Assembly: GCA_042408445.1 (NCBI GenBank)
Contig: JBHORC010000023.1
Coordinates: 124,001 to 188,000, forward strand
Source of the DNA: CF-46 sp042408445
GTDB lineage: Bacteria > Chloroflexota > Limnocylindria > Limnocylindrales > CSP1-4
Length of the DNA: 64,000 nt
Direction of reading: 5' to 3'
In this document: positions 50,862 through 59,628 of the stretch, piece after piece
How the letters are laid out: the number at the start of each line of letters is the position of its first letter
Numbering within the stretch: the first letter of the stretch is position 1
Program-made: the position numbers and the translations under genes
The notes under the pieces: model-generated
Database searches by the model: none
The model's input: only the letters and a program-made list of their open reading frames with translations
Told to the model about the DNA's origin: nothing

Positions 50862-51848
50862 TCAGTGCTGGTGGCCGGGCAGCGGCCGGGCGCAAGCGTC
50901 CGCCGTAGCGCGACACCGATCGAAGGCGGGTCGGGCGATCGTCTCCGCGAGGGCGGCGGTCTCTGCGACGTCGGCCCGGAGGATCGGACCCCAGATCGCC
51001 CGGCCGGCGAGGAATCCGGAGGCGCCGGCTTCGCCCGCGACCCGGATCTGGCCGACGAGCCGCTCGGCGTCCGCGCCGCTACCGCCGAGCACGACCCACG
51101 GCGTGTCGCCGCACGCCGACGCGAGCCGGCGGCAGGCTGCCCGCTCCAGTTCTGGCGAGGCCCCGGCCGCGGCATGCACGGGAAACGGCAGCTTCAGCAG
51201 GTCGGCACCGAGCGGCCGGAGGCGCTCCACCGCCTCGACGACCAGCGTTTCGTAGGCAGCTGCGTGATCCAATTCGGTCTCGGTGGACAGGCGATGGACG
51301 ACCGGCTCGACGAGGAGCGGCAGCCCGACGGCATGGCATGCGGCCACCGTGGTCTCGACGAGGGCGTCCTGCTGCGCGGCAGCCGGCTCGTCGTCGACAC
51401 GGTAGGGGAGGAGCAGCTTGCAGGCGTCGGCGCCGGCGCGCAGCGCGTCGAGCGGCCTGAAATCCTCGAGGAGCGTCGTGATCCGTCGATCGCCCTGCGT
51501 CTCGTAGCCCTGCGCCTCGAGCGGAATGATCAGCCCGACCGCCGCCGGCACCGCGTCGTCGGCGAGGGCCTGCCCGCCCAGCTCCGAATCGAGCATGACG
51601 GCCGTCGCGGCCGGGGCGAGGGCCCGCACGAGCGCGTGCTTGAGAGCCGCGAGATCGGCGTCCGACGTCGACGCGATCCCCTGTCGTTCGAGGACGACCC
51701 GCAGGCTGTCGCGATGATCGAGCGCGATCCCGGCGACGATCCCACCCGGCCCGGCGAGCCGGTGGAGCCGACGCCGTCGCGCCGCGGCGACGAGCGCCGC
51801 GTCCGTCGACCCGGGCGGTCCCTCCGAATCGCCGGTCGCGGCCGTCAC
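50862..51848 (-). CDS. class I aldolase, LacD-like
   Basis: 328-aa protein of the tagatose-1,6-bisphosphate aldolase (LacD) / DUF2090 type. GIALDHRDSLRVVL is the N-terminal barrel motif; ADACKLLLPYRVDD and ADLLKLPFPVHA follow, the latter carrying the likely Schiff-base lysine; WVVLGGSGADAERLVGQ is the phosphate loop. In the inositol pathway the phosphorylated IolC product must be cleaved by an aldolase; this gene probably does that in place of class II IolJ. The GTG start overlaps the iolB stop by 4 nt. Confidence 0.82.
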   Translation of the reverse strand: MTAATGDSEGPPGSTDAALVAAARRRRLHRLAGPGGIVAGIALDHRDSLRVVLERQGIASTSDADLAALKHALVRALAPAATAVMLDSELGGQALADDAVPAAVGLIIPLEAQGYETQGDRRITTLLEDFRPLDALRAGADACKLLLPYRVDDEPAAAQQDALVETTVAACHAVGLPLLVEPVVHRLSTETELDHAAAYETLVVEAVERLRPLGADLLKLPFPVHAAAGASPELERAACRRLASACGDTPWVVLGGSGADAERLVGQIRVAGEAGASGFLAGRAIWGPILRADVAETAALAETIARPAFDRCRATADACARPLPGHQH

Positions 51849-52765
51849 CGGCGGACGAGCGGCAGACGCGGATCCGGTGCCATGGACGGCCAGAGCGTCC
51901 GGACCCAGGCAAGGTCCGGATCGTCGGTGTTGGCCATCGTCCGTCGATCGCCGGTCAGCACGTTCAGGTAATAGGCGTCGTAGCCCTGCGTCGAGGCGAA
52001 GGGGTGATAGCCCTGGTCGACGACGACAAGGTCGCCGTGGCGGACCGGCACGAAGACATCCCGCGAGCCGTCGCGGTGATAGATCCGCTGGATCGCCCAG
52101 CCTTCCGGCCGGCTCATCTGGTAGTAGTACGTCTCCTCGAGGACCGCCTCGCGGGGCATGTCGTCGACATCGTGCTTGTGTGGCGGCCAGCCGGACCAGT
52201 TCCCGTTCGGTGTGAAGACCTCGCAGACGAGGAGCCGATCCGCGGGGAAGTCCGGCATCATGATGTTGTTGACCTGCCGCGTCGCATTGCCGGCACCGCG
52301 GATCTCGACGCCGACCGAATCCGGGTCGACAAGGATCGGGTCCGTCGCGACGCCGCTCCGCCCGCTCAGCGGCGCGTGGGCGAGGGCGATGACGACCGGG
52401 TCGTCGCCGAGCGCGCGAGCGGTCATCCTCGCGTCGCGTCCCGCCGGCAGATAGGCGCTCCAGGGCAGACCCTCGAACACCGACGAACGGCCCGCCAGGT
52501 GCAGGTCCGGCGCGCCGTCGACGCTGATGTCCACGCCGCCCCCGGAGATCGTCACGACCGCCGTCTCCCGCTCCGGCTCATGGAGGTCGAGCGTGTCGCC
52601 GGCGGCGAGGTGGGCGGTTCGGAAGGACAGGTAGCGCCAGCCGCTCCGCTTCGGGTCCGTGGCGACGGTGCCGTCCGGCTGGCGCTCGACCCGCAGCCGA
52701 TCGGCAGGCAGGGGCGCAAGCTTCGTCGGGTGGATCACCGGTTCGGGGCGCGCATCGTCGGTCAT
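51845..52765 (-). CDS. iolB: 5-deoxy-glucuronate isomerase
   Basis: 306-aa bicupin that isomerises 5-deoxy-glucuronate to 2-deoxy-5-keto-gluconate. WRYLSFRTAHLAAGDTL, GRSSVFEGLPWSAYLPAG, CEVFTPNGNWSGWPPHKHD, EETYYYQM and VVVDQGYHPFASTQGYDAYYLNVL are all IolB signatures, with the cupin metal ligands in HKHD and EE. ATG 52765 overlaps the iolC stop (ATGA). Length is slightly above the usual 265-275 because of an N-terminal extension of about 20 residues. Confidence 0.93.
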   Translation of the reverse strand: MTDDARPEPVIHPTKLAPLPADRLRVERQPDGTVATDPKRSGWRYLSFRTAHLAAGDTLDLHEPERETAVVTISGGGVDISVDGAPDLHLAGRSSVFEGLPWSAYLPAGRDARMTARALGDDPVVIALAHAPLSGRSGVATDPILVDPDSVGVEIRGAGNATRQVNNIMMPDFPADRLLVCEVFTPNGNWSGWPPHKHDVDDMPREAVLEETYYYQMSRPEGWAIQRIYHRDGSRDVFVPVRHGDLVVVDQGYHPFASTQGYDAYYLNVLTGDRRTMANTDDPDLAWVRTLWPSMAPDPRLPLVRR

Positions 52766-53727
52766 CGAACTGCCTCCGCGTGGGTCCTGCGCTCGCTCGC
52801 GAGCACCTCATCGATCTCGCTCGGCGTCGGCATCGCCGTGCTGCACATCAGCCGCGACGCGACGATCGCGCCGGCGGCGTTGCCACGCTCGATCGCCGCG
52901 AACGGATCGAGCCCCGCGAGCAGGCCGGCCCCGAAGGCGGCGGTCAGCGCGTCGCCCGCGCCGAGACCGCACACGACGTCGACTGGGATCCCGGGGACGT
53001 CGCGCCGACCCGCCGCCGCCTGGAGCGCGACACCGTCCGGCCCGTGCTTGACGACGACGTTCCGCGGCGCGTCAAGGTCACCCACCGCGTCCTCCGGGGA
53101 GAGGCGAGCTGCGGCGAACTCCTCGAGGCTTCCGACGACGACGTCGCACAGCTCCAGCGCCGCCTCGACGCGAGCCGGGTAGGCCGCCGGATCCGCCCAG
53201 AGCGTCGGCCGCCAGTCGAGGTCCAGGAGCGTCCATGACGCTGCGCCACGATCGTGCGCGGCGCGCTCGCGCAGCACCTCGAGGATCGCGGAGCGGACGG
53301 GATCGTCGGCGAGGAGCGCGCCGGACAGGACGACGAGTCGTGCGTCCCGCAGCCCGGCGCGTGGCAGGTCGGCGGCGGTCAGCAGCGTCTCCGGCGCCGG
53401 CGGCACGCGGTAGAACGTGACCGGGAACCGGTCCGGCGGCCACGCCTCGAAGAACGCGACCTGCGTCCGGCTGCCGGGCCGCGTCGCGATCCCCGCGACG
53501 TCGACGCCCTCCGCAGCCAGCGCCTGCCGGACGTGCGTGCCGTGGCCGTCGTCGCCGACGCCGCTGACGACCCCCGTCGCGACGCCGAGCCGCGCCAGAC
53601 CCGTCCCGATGTTGCCCGCGAACCCGCCAACGGCTCGGGCGAAGGCTTCCGCGTCGGCGAGCGATGTCCGGGGTCGGGTCGGTGTCAGGTCGACCCCGAC
53701 GCGGCCGACGACCAGGGCATCGGTCAC
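52762..53727 (-). CDS. iolC: 5-dehydro-2-deoxygluconokinase (PfkB family)
   Basis: 321-aa sugar kinase phosphorylating 2-deoxy-5-keto-gluconate. GGFAGNIGTGLARLGV is the N-terminal PfkB motif; VVVKHGPDGVAL and CGLGAGDALTAAFGAGLL hold the anion hole and catalytic Asp. It is the single-domain form, without the C-terminal DUF2090 aldolase domain fused in some bacteria; a separate LacD-like aldolase is encoded two genes downstream. GTG 53727 start, 16 nt after the upstream aminotransferase stop. Confidence 0.9.
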   Translation of the reverse strand: MTDALVVGRVGVDLTPTRPRTSLADAEAFARAVGGFAGNIGTGLARLGVATGVVSGVGDDGHGTHVRQALAAEGVDVAGIATRPGSRTQVAFFEAWPPDRFPVTFYRVPPAPETLLTAADLPRAGLRDARLVVLSGALLADDPVRSAILEVLRERAAHDRGAASWTLLDLDWRPTLWADPAAYPARVEAALELCDVVVGSLEEFAAARLSPEDAVGDLDAPRNVVVKHGPDGVALQAAAGRRDVPGIPVDVVCGLGAGDALTAAFGAGLLAGLDPFAAIERGNAAGAIVASRLMCSTAMPTPSEIDEVLASERRTHAEAVR

Positions 53728-53743
53728 GGCTGCGTCGGGTCGC

Positions 53744-54982
53744 TCACGCCCGGTGCTTGATCACGGCGTCGCGGAACGTCGCGCCGACGGTTCGCGCCGT
53801 GTCCGGTCCGTCGCTCATCCGGAGCCCGAACGGTGCGAGGTTCGGGTCCCGGACGCCGATCCCGATGCTGATCGATCGCGACAGGAGCTCGTCCGTCCTC
53901 GGCAGCATCCCCGACGTGTAGCCGGCCGCCTTGCCGTCGCCATCGTCACTGTTGAACGGGTAGCCCTTGCCGGTGGCGGTCCGCCGCTCCAGCAGGTGGT
54001 TCATCTTGCTGTACGTGTGCCAGCCGGATTCGGACAGCGGCAGCGCGCCGATCTCCTTCGAGACGTTCTGGGCGACCTCCGCGGACGGCAGCACCGTGAC
54101 GAGGTGCGTCGCGAGATCGCCCTCGGCGTCCGTCAGCTCGCGGAACCCGATCATCGGGACCTCCTGGAGGATGTCCTTGACGATCGCCTTGTTCGAGCGG
54201 AGGTGCGAGGTGATCCGGTCGAGCTTGCCGAGCTGACCCAGGAGCACGGCCCCGGACAGCTCCGTCATCCGGAAGTTCATGCCGAGGAACGGACGCGGGG
54301 CGTATTTCGACTCCAGGCGGTACGGCGCGTGGCCCTGGTCATGCATCGCAAAGGCCCGCTCGTAGAGCTCCGTGTCGTCCGTGACGATCATCCCGCCGTC
54401 GCCACACGTGATCGTCTTGTACTCGTTGAAGCTGTACGTCCCCATCGTGCCGATGCCGCCGACGCCGACGCCCTTGTACGTCGCGCCGAACGCCTGGGCG
54501 CAGTCCTCGATGAGCGGGAGGCCGTGCTTGTCGGCGATCGCCTTCAGCTCGTCCAGCCGGGCGGGCGCGCCCAGCATGTGGACGACGAGGATCGCGGCGG
54601 TCTTCGGGGTGATCTTCGCCTCGACGTCCGCGGGATCGAGATCGAAGGTCTCGTCGATCTCGGCGAGGATCGGCGTCGCGCCGGCGTAGACGATCGCGGA
54701 GATCGAGGCGACGTACGTGAAGCCCGGGACGATGACCTCGTCGCCCGCGCCGACCCCCAGGCTGAGCAGCGCGATCCACAGGGCGGCGGACCCGCCGCCG
54801 TGCAGGGCGAGAGCGTGCTTCACGCCGGCGATCGCCGCGATCTCCTCCTCGACCCGGTGGACCTTCGCCTTGAACGCCGGGTTGTCGGACGGTCCGTATC
54901 GGCTCAGGAAACCGCTGTCGAGCACCTCGAGCACCTCGGCGCGCTCCTCCGCGCCGACGAGCTCGATACCGGGTCCGGGCAT
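53744..54982 (-). CDS. DegT/DnrJ/EryC1 (StrS-type) aminotransferase
   Basis: 412-aa PLP enzyme that transfers an amino group to or from a keto-sugar or keto-cyclitol. FLSRYGPSDNPAF, HGGGSAALWIALLSLG, GDEVIVPGFTYVAS, IEDCAQAFGA and the PLP lysine motif YSFNEYKTITCGDGG, then RMTELSGAVLLGQL, are family hallmarks. The family includes inosose aminotransferases of aminocyclitol antibiotic pathways (StsC). Location between iolD and iolC suggests it acts on an inosose; run in reverse it could deaminate an inosamine. An AGGGAGA site 5 nt upstream fixes ATG 54982. Confidence 0.87.
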   Translation of the reverse strand: MPGPGIELVGAEERAEVLEVLDSGFLSRYGPSDNPAFKAKVHRVEEEIAAIAGVKHALALHGGGSAALWIALLSLGVGAGDEVIVPGFTYVASISAIVYAGATPILAEIDETFDLDPADVEAKITPKTAAILVVHMLGAPARLDELKAIADKHGLPLIEDCAQAFGATYKGVGVGGIGTMGTYSFNEYKTITCGDGGMIVTDDTELYERAFAMHDQGHAPYRLESKYAPRPFLGMNFRMTELSGAVLLGQLGKLDRITSHLRSNKAIVKDILQEVPMIGFRELTDAEGDLATHLVTVLPSAEVAQNVSKEIGALPLSESGWHTYSKMNHLLERRTATGKGYPFNSDDGDGKAAGYTSGMLPRTDELLSRSISIGIGVRDPNLAPFGLRMSDGPDTARTVGATFRDAVIKHRA

Positions 54983-55009
54983 GGACGTCTCCCTCTAGTG
55001 CGCTTGCAG

Positions 55010-55025
55010 GCTCCGTCGGCGGAGC
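55010..55025. repeat. small hairpin between iolD and aminotransferase genes
   Basis: GCTCCG and CGGAGC form a 6-bp stem with loop TCGG inside the 65-bp spacer within the operon. It may stabilise or process the mRNA; it is not a clear terminator. Confidence 0.35.
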
Positions 55026-55047
55026 TGGACCGCCCTGGGGCGGGGTG

Positions 55048-56934
55048 TCATTGCAGGTCGGAGCGCCGGTCGGCTCGCTTCTCGTCGTACGTGTTGCGGG
55101 CGTCGCGGACGCCCGCCTGGCCGCTCGTCGCCGCCACGGGAACGTCCCACCACGACTCGAAGCCCGCGAGGCGCTTCTCGGGGTCCGTCGGGACGACGAT
55201 CACCGTCACCCGATCGGCCGTTCGCGCCGTCTCGAGCGCCGCCCGCAGCTCCTTCGCCGTGTTCGCCTGGATCGCGAGCGCGCCCATCGCCTCGGCGTGC
55301 TTCCGGAAGTCGATCGGCACGTACGGCCCGTCGAGGCGGTTCGTCTTCGGGTTCCGGTAGCGCAGCTCGTTCCCGAAATCCGGGACCCCGACGAGGCGCT
55401 GGAGGGCGAGGATGCACTGGAAGCCGTGGTTGTCGAGGACGACGATCGTGAGCTTCAGGCCCTCCGCGACCGCCGTGACGATCTCCGAGTTCATCATCAG
55501 GTACGACCCGTCGCCGACCATGACGACGACGTCGCGATCGGGATCCGCGAGCCGCACCCCGAGCCCCGCCACGATCTCGTAGCCCATGCACGAGAAGCCG
55601 TACTCGACGTGGTAGGCCTTCGGGTCCTCGGCTCTCCAGAGGCGGAGCAGGTCGCCCGGCAGGCTGCCAGCGGCGCAGATGATCGTCGCGTCCCCGCCGA
55701 CGCCGTCGTTGACGATGCCAATCACCTCGGACTGGCCGAGGTCGCCGGGAGCGCCGTCCGGCTCACGGAGCTTCGAGACGACCCCGTCCCATTCGGCCTT
55801 CAGCGACTCGGCGCGGTGGGCGTGGGCCTCCGGGCTGCCCGTCCAGCCGGCGTCCGCGAGCGCGGCCTCGAGGGCACGCAGCCCCTCGCGCGCATCCGCG
55901 ACGATCGGCACGGATCGCTGCTTGTGTGCGTCCATCGAGGCGATGTTCAGCGAGATGAAGACTGCGTTCGGGTTCTGGAAGGTGGTCCGCGACGCGGTGA
56001 CGAAGTCGCCGAGCCGCGTGCCGACGCAGAGGACGACGTCCGCCTCGCGCGCGAGGCGATTCCCTGCGAGCCCGCCATTCGTCCCGACCGGGCCGGCGTT
56101 CATCGGGTGGTTCCAGGGCAGTGCGCCCTTGCCGGCCTGCGTCTCCACGACGGGGATCCCGAAGCGGGTCGCGAACGCGTCCAGCTCCGCGGTCGCGCCG
56201 GCATAGATCGTCCCGCCGCCCGTGACGATGACCGGGCTCTGCGCCGTCCGGAGGTGGCGGACCGCATCGGCGAGATCCGCGGGCGCCGGCGCCGGGCGCC
56301 GGACGCGCCAGAGGCGCGGCTCGAAGAACCGCGTCGGCCAGTCCCACGCCTCGGCCTGGACGTCCTCCGGCAGGGAGATCGTCACGGCGCCGGTATCGGC
56401 CGGGTCCGTGAGGACGCGGAACGCCTCCGGCAGCGAGCCGAGGAGCTGCTCCGGTCGCGAGATCCGGTCGAAGTAGCGGGAGACCGGGCGGAATGCGTCG
56501 CTGGCGCTGACGTCGTGCTCGACTGGATGCTCGATCTGCTGGAGCACGGGGTCGACGAGCCGGTTCGCGAAGTAGTCGCTCGGCAGGAGCAGGACGGGGA
56601 TCCGGTTCACTGTCGCCGTCGCGGCGGCCGTCACCATGTTCAGGGCGCCGGGACCGACGGAAGAGGTGCAGGCGTACGTTCGGAGCCGGTTGGAGTGACG
56701 GGCGAACGCGGTGGCGAGGTGGACCATCGCCTGCTCGTTCTGGGGGCGGTAGTACGGCATGCCCTCGGCCTCGCCGAGCTCCTCGAGCGCCTGGCCGAAG
56801 CCGGCGACGTTGCCGTGACCGAAGATTCCCCACACGCCGGCGATGAATCGGTGGCGCTCGCCGTCGCGTTCGATGTCCTGGCGGGCAAGGAACCGGACGA
56901 TGGCCTGACCCACGGTCAATCGGACCGTTTCCAT
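55048..56934 (-). CDS. iolD: 3D-(3,5/4)-trihydroxycyclohexane-1,2-dione acylhydrolase
   Basis: 628-aa thiamine diphosphate enzyme that opens the inositol ring, giving 5-deoxy-glucuronate. VWGIFGHGNVAGFGQAL, RPQNEQAMVHLATAFAR (cofactor-activating Glu), ASMDAHKQ and the GDG-N motif (GDGSYLMMNSE through VVLDNHGFQC) match IolD. Length agrees with the family (about 620-640). An AAGGAGG site 6 nt before ATG 56934 fixes the start. It heads the operon iolD, DegT aminotransferase, iolC, iolB, aldolase, EamA, isomerase. Its promoter is the minus side of module D. Confidence 0.95.
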   Translation of the reverse strand: METVRLTVGQAIVRFLARQDIERDGERHRFIAGVWGIFGHGNVAGFGQALEELGEAEGMPYYRPQNEQAMVHLATAFARHSNRLRTYACTSSVGPGALNMVTAAATATVNRIPVLLLPSDYFANRLVDPVLQQIEHPVEHDVSASDAFRPVSRYFDRISRPEQLLGSLPEAFRVLTDPADTGAVTISLPEDVQAEAWDWPTRFFEPRLWRVRRPAPAPADLADAVRHLRTAQSPVIVTGGGTIYAGATAELDAFATRFGIPVVETQAGKGALPWNHPMNAGPVGTNGGLAGNRLAREADVVLCVGTRLGDFVTASRTTFQNPNAVFISLNIASMDAHKQRSVPIVADAREGLRALEAALADAGWTGSPEAHAHRAESLKAEWDGVVSKLREPDGAPGDLGQSEVIGIVNDGVGGDATIICAAGSLPGDLLRLWRAEDPKAYHVEYGFSCMGYEIVAGLGVRLADPDRDVVVMVGDGSYLMMNSEIVTAVAEGLKLTIVVLDNHGFQCILALQRLVGVPDFGNELRYRNPKTNRLDGPYVPIDFRKHAEAMGALAIQANTAKELRAALETARTADRVTVIVVPTDPEKRLAGFESWWDVPVAATSGQAGVRDARNTYDEKRADRRSDLQ

Positions 56935-56945
56935 CGAGTCCCTCC

Positions 56946-56995
56946 TTGCGCAACCGATTGCAACGACGGTATCATCGCCGCTCCGCCACCGTCAA
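56946..56995. promoter_or_regulatory. bidirectional LacI-regulated promoter D
   Basis: Plus strand: -35 TTGCGC (56946-56951), 18 nt, -10 TATCAT (56970-56975). Minus strand: -35 TTGACG (56995-56990), 18 nt, -10 TACCGT (56971-56966). Operator GCGCAACCGATTGCAA (56948-56963) overlaps both. It serves iolD (minus) and the second PHP-type gene (plus), with the same layout as module B. Confidence 0.72.
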
Positions 56996-57018
56996 CATCG
57001 GGCGCCGAGGAGCTCCGC

Positions 57019-59580
57019 ATGGCGAACGTCCGGACTCCCCCCGCGACGCGACTGGCGCGGACCGTTGACCTCGGAACGAGCTGGAACGCGACGGACGCCG
57101 ACCTCGCGGCCCGCCTCCATCCAGCCTACGCCTCGGCCCTGGGCCGGCTCCCCGACGGTTCCGTCGTGTTCCGCGGTCTTCCGTTCGCGCTTGGCTCGCG
57201 GGCGAGCGGCAAGCGGTGGCTGGTCCTCGACGGCGCGTCGTCGATCGACCTTCGGGGCGGCGGCCCCGCGACCCACATCGTCATCGCCCATTTCGCCGAC
57301 AGCTGGCGCGACGCGGCAGGCGAGCGGCTACCGGGCCAGCCCGTCGGCTGGGTGCTTCCGACCGGTGAGCCGCTCGCGCGCTACGACGTCCGGACGGCGG
57401 ACGGCGACATCCATTCCGTCGGGATCCGGCGACGGTTCGAGATCGCCGACGGGATCATCGGCTGGGGGTTCCTGCCGTTCTCCGCGATCGGCCACCGGGC
57501 CGACGAGGCGCTCGACTGGCGCGGACCGCATGAACGGCTGGGAACGGGACGATACGCACCCACGGGTCACGCCGGTCCGCTCGGGATGCTGCCGGGTTCG
57601 TGGGGACCGGCCCAGACGGGTGTCGCCGACTTCGTGCCGACGCCCGACGACGACATCACGTACTGGCTCCACGTCATCCCGCTCGGCGGGCGAGTCGAAC
57701 CGGAGGAGCTTGCGGTCACGCCGATCGGCGCTCCGAGGCCGGGCCGCGGCGTCGTGATCGCTGCGGTGACCGTGTTCGACGGCCGCGCGGATCCGCTCGT
57801 CGTGTCGCCGCGGCGACAGATCCTCGTGACCGGCGCGGGTCTCCCGGACGTGGACCTGGGCGTCGCGATCCAGGCGCGGCCGGTCGCGCGACCGATCGGG
57901 ACGGCTGCCGGGCCCGTGGGCTGGGGTCGGCCGAGGCCGCCGGAGCCAGCCGCCGCCGAGGATCGCGTCATCGTCGACCTGGCCGTGGCGCCGGATGCCC
58001 GGATCCGCTTCGGCGCATGGGACGTCGCCGTCGCGGATCTCGATCGTGGCGCGACGAGCGGCGACGGCCGAATGCGGATCCAGCCGCTGGCGCCGCCGTC
58101 CGTCCGGACGACCGTCCACATCACCGCCGACGGTGAGCCCACCGCCACTCGCGTCCGGTTCGTTGCCGCCGACGGTCGCTACCTCCCGCCGCTCGGCCAT
58201 CGCGAGGAGGTCAATACGGGCCTGCTGGAGGACAGTGGCGGAGGCCTCGTCCTGGGCGGGGAGACGTGGGCGTACGTCCCCGGCGAGTTCGCGATCGACC
58301 TCCCGGTCGGCTCGGTCGCCCTGGAGGTCGTCAAGGGCTTCGACCATCGGCCCGTCCGTCGGTCGCTGACCGTCAACGGCGCGGGCGCGGACATCACGAT
58401 CGATCTGGAGCGGGCGATCGACCTTCGTGACGCTGGCTGGCGGGCCTCGGACTCCCACGTCCATTTCCTGGCACCTTCGACCGCGCTCCTCCAGGCCGCC
58501 GCCGAGGACGTCACGTGGGTCCACGTCCTCGCGACGCAGCTCGGCGACGAGTTCACGAGCATCCCGGATCTGGCGTGGGGCGAGCAGCGCGACCCGACGG
58601 GCCGGCACACGGTGATGGTCGGGACGGAGAACCGCCAGAACATGCTCGGCCATCTCGCGCTGCTCGGCGCCCGGCGACCGACCCTGCCACTCGCCTCCGG
58701 TGGCGCGCCCGAGGGTCGGATCGGGGCGCCGACAAGCGAGCTCCTCGCCGACTGGGCCGCAGCAACCCGACGCGAGGGCGGCCTCGTCGTCGGCGCCCAC
58801 TTCCCGCTGCCGTTCGCGGAGATCGCCGCGGACATCGTCGAGGGGCTGATCGACGCGATCGAGTTCCAGGTCTTCGCCCCAGGGCTCGACAACCCCTCGA
58901 TCACCGAGTGGTACCGCTTCCTGAACTGCGGCTACCGGCTGCCGGTCCTCGGCGGCACGGACAAGATGTCGGCCGAGGTGCCGGTCGGCCAGGTGCGGAC
59001 CTACGCACGGCTCGACCCGGACGCCGAGCCGACGTTCGACACCTGGTCCGCGGCGGTCCGGGCGGGACGGACGTTCGCCACCTCGGGCCCGGTTCTCGAG
59101 CTCCGCGTCGACGGCCGCGAGCCCGGCGAGGTCATCGCGCTGCCGCGAAGCGGCGGCCGGCTGGAGGTGTCGGCTCGGGCCCGCGCCGCGCAGCCCGTCA
59201 TCGGCGCGGTCGAGATCGTCGTGAATGGCCGCGTCGTCGCCGTCGAGTCGTCGGGCGTGGCGACGACGGATCTGGCCGTCACGGCGACCGTCGCGGTCGA
59301 GGGAAGCGCGTGGATCGCCGCCCGGTCGCGGAGCGACCACGAGATCCACTCGGCGTTCAACACGAGCATGGCCGCCCACACTTCGGCGGTCTACGTCGAG
59401 GTTCCCGACCGGCCGCTGTTCGTCGACCGCGACGCCGAGGCGATCCTCCAGGTGATCGACGGGACCGCCGAGTGGCTTCGCCGGATGGCGACGGTCGTGG
59501 ATCCCGCTGCGCGGGCGCGGCTCGTCGAGCGGGTCGCGGCAAGCGCGACGCGGCTGCGCGCGAGGCGCGACGCGACCTGA
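57019..59580 (+). CDS. PHP-type metallohydrolase (CehA/McbA-like), paralog 2
   Basis: 853-aa paralog of the gene at 42210. Shared blocks run through the whole length: RLHPAYASALGRL against RLHPLNPAALGRA near the start, FRGLPFALG, SDSHVHF (Asp478, His480, His482), GTENRQNMLGHLALLGARR, VGAHFPLPFAEIAADIV, GTDKMSAEVPVG and AARSRS near the end. No signal peptide. The N-terminal half is beta-rich; the C-terminal half carries the PHP-like metal residues. A GAGGAG site 6 nt upstream fixes ATG 57019, unlike paralog 1, which relies on a mini-frame. Transcribed from promoter D, divergent to iolD. Function unknown. Confidence 0.8.
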   Translation: MANVRTPPATRLARTVDLGTSWNATDADLAARLHPAYASALGRLPDGSVVFRGLPFALGSRASGKRWLVLDGASSIDLRGGGPATHIVIAHFADSWRDAAGERLPGQPVGWVLPTGEPLARYDVRTADGDIHSVGIRRRFEIADGIIGWGFLPFSAIGHRADEALDWRGPHERLGTGRYAPTGHAGPLGMLPGSWGPAQTGVADFVPTPDDDITYWLHVIPLGGRVEPEELAVTPIGAPRPGRGVVIAAVTVFDGRADPLVVSPRRQILVTGAGLPDVDLGVAIQARPVARPIGTAAGPVGWGRPRPPEPAAAEDRVIVDLAVAPDARIRFGAWDVAVADLDRGATSGDGRMRIQPLAPPSVRTTVHITADGEPTATRVRFVAADGRYLPPLGHREEVNTGLLEDSGGGLVLGGETWAYVPGEFAIDLPVGSVALEVVKGFDHRPVRRSLTVNGAGADITIDLERAIDLRDAGWRASDSHVHFLAPSTALLQAAAEDVTWVHVLATQLGDEFTSIPDLAWGEQRDPTGRHTVMVGTENRQNMLGHLALLGARRPTLPLASGGAPEGRIGAPTSELLADWAAATRREGGLVVGAHFPLPFAEIAADIVEGLIDAIEFQVFAPGLDNPSITEWYRFLNCGYRLPVLGGTDKMSAEVPVGQVRTYARLDPDAEPTFDTWSAAVRAGRTFATSGPVLELRVDGREPGEVIALPRSGGRLEVSARARAAQPVIGAVEIVVNGRVVAVESSGVATTDLAVTATVAVEGSAWIAARSRSDHEIHSAFNTSMAAHTSAVYVEVPDRPLFVDRDAEAILQVIDGTAEWLRRMATVVDPAARARLVERVAASATRLRARRDAT

Positions 59581-59628
59581 CGACCGCCGAGCCGACCGCG
59601 AGGCGGACGCGTCCGGCTCGCGGTCGCC

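Noticed and set aside
55045..57018. A 5' extension of the second PHP-type gene by 658 codons in the same frame
   Set aside because: It would be antisense to iolD and would run through the operator module D; a ribosome binding site and paralog alignment place the start at 57019.
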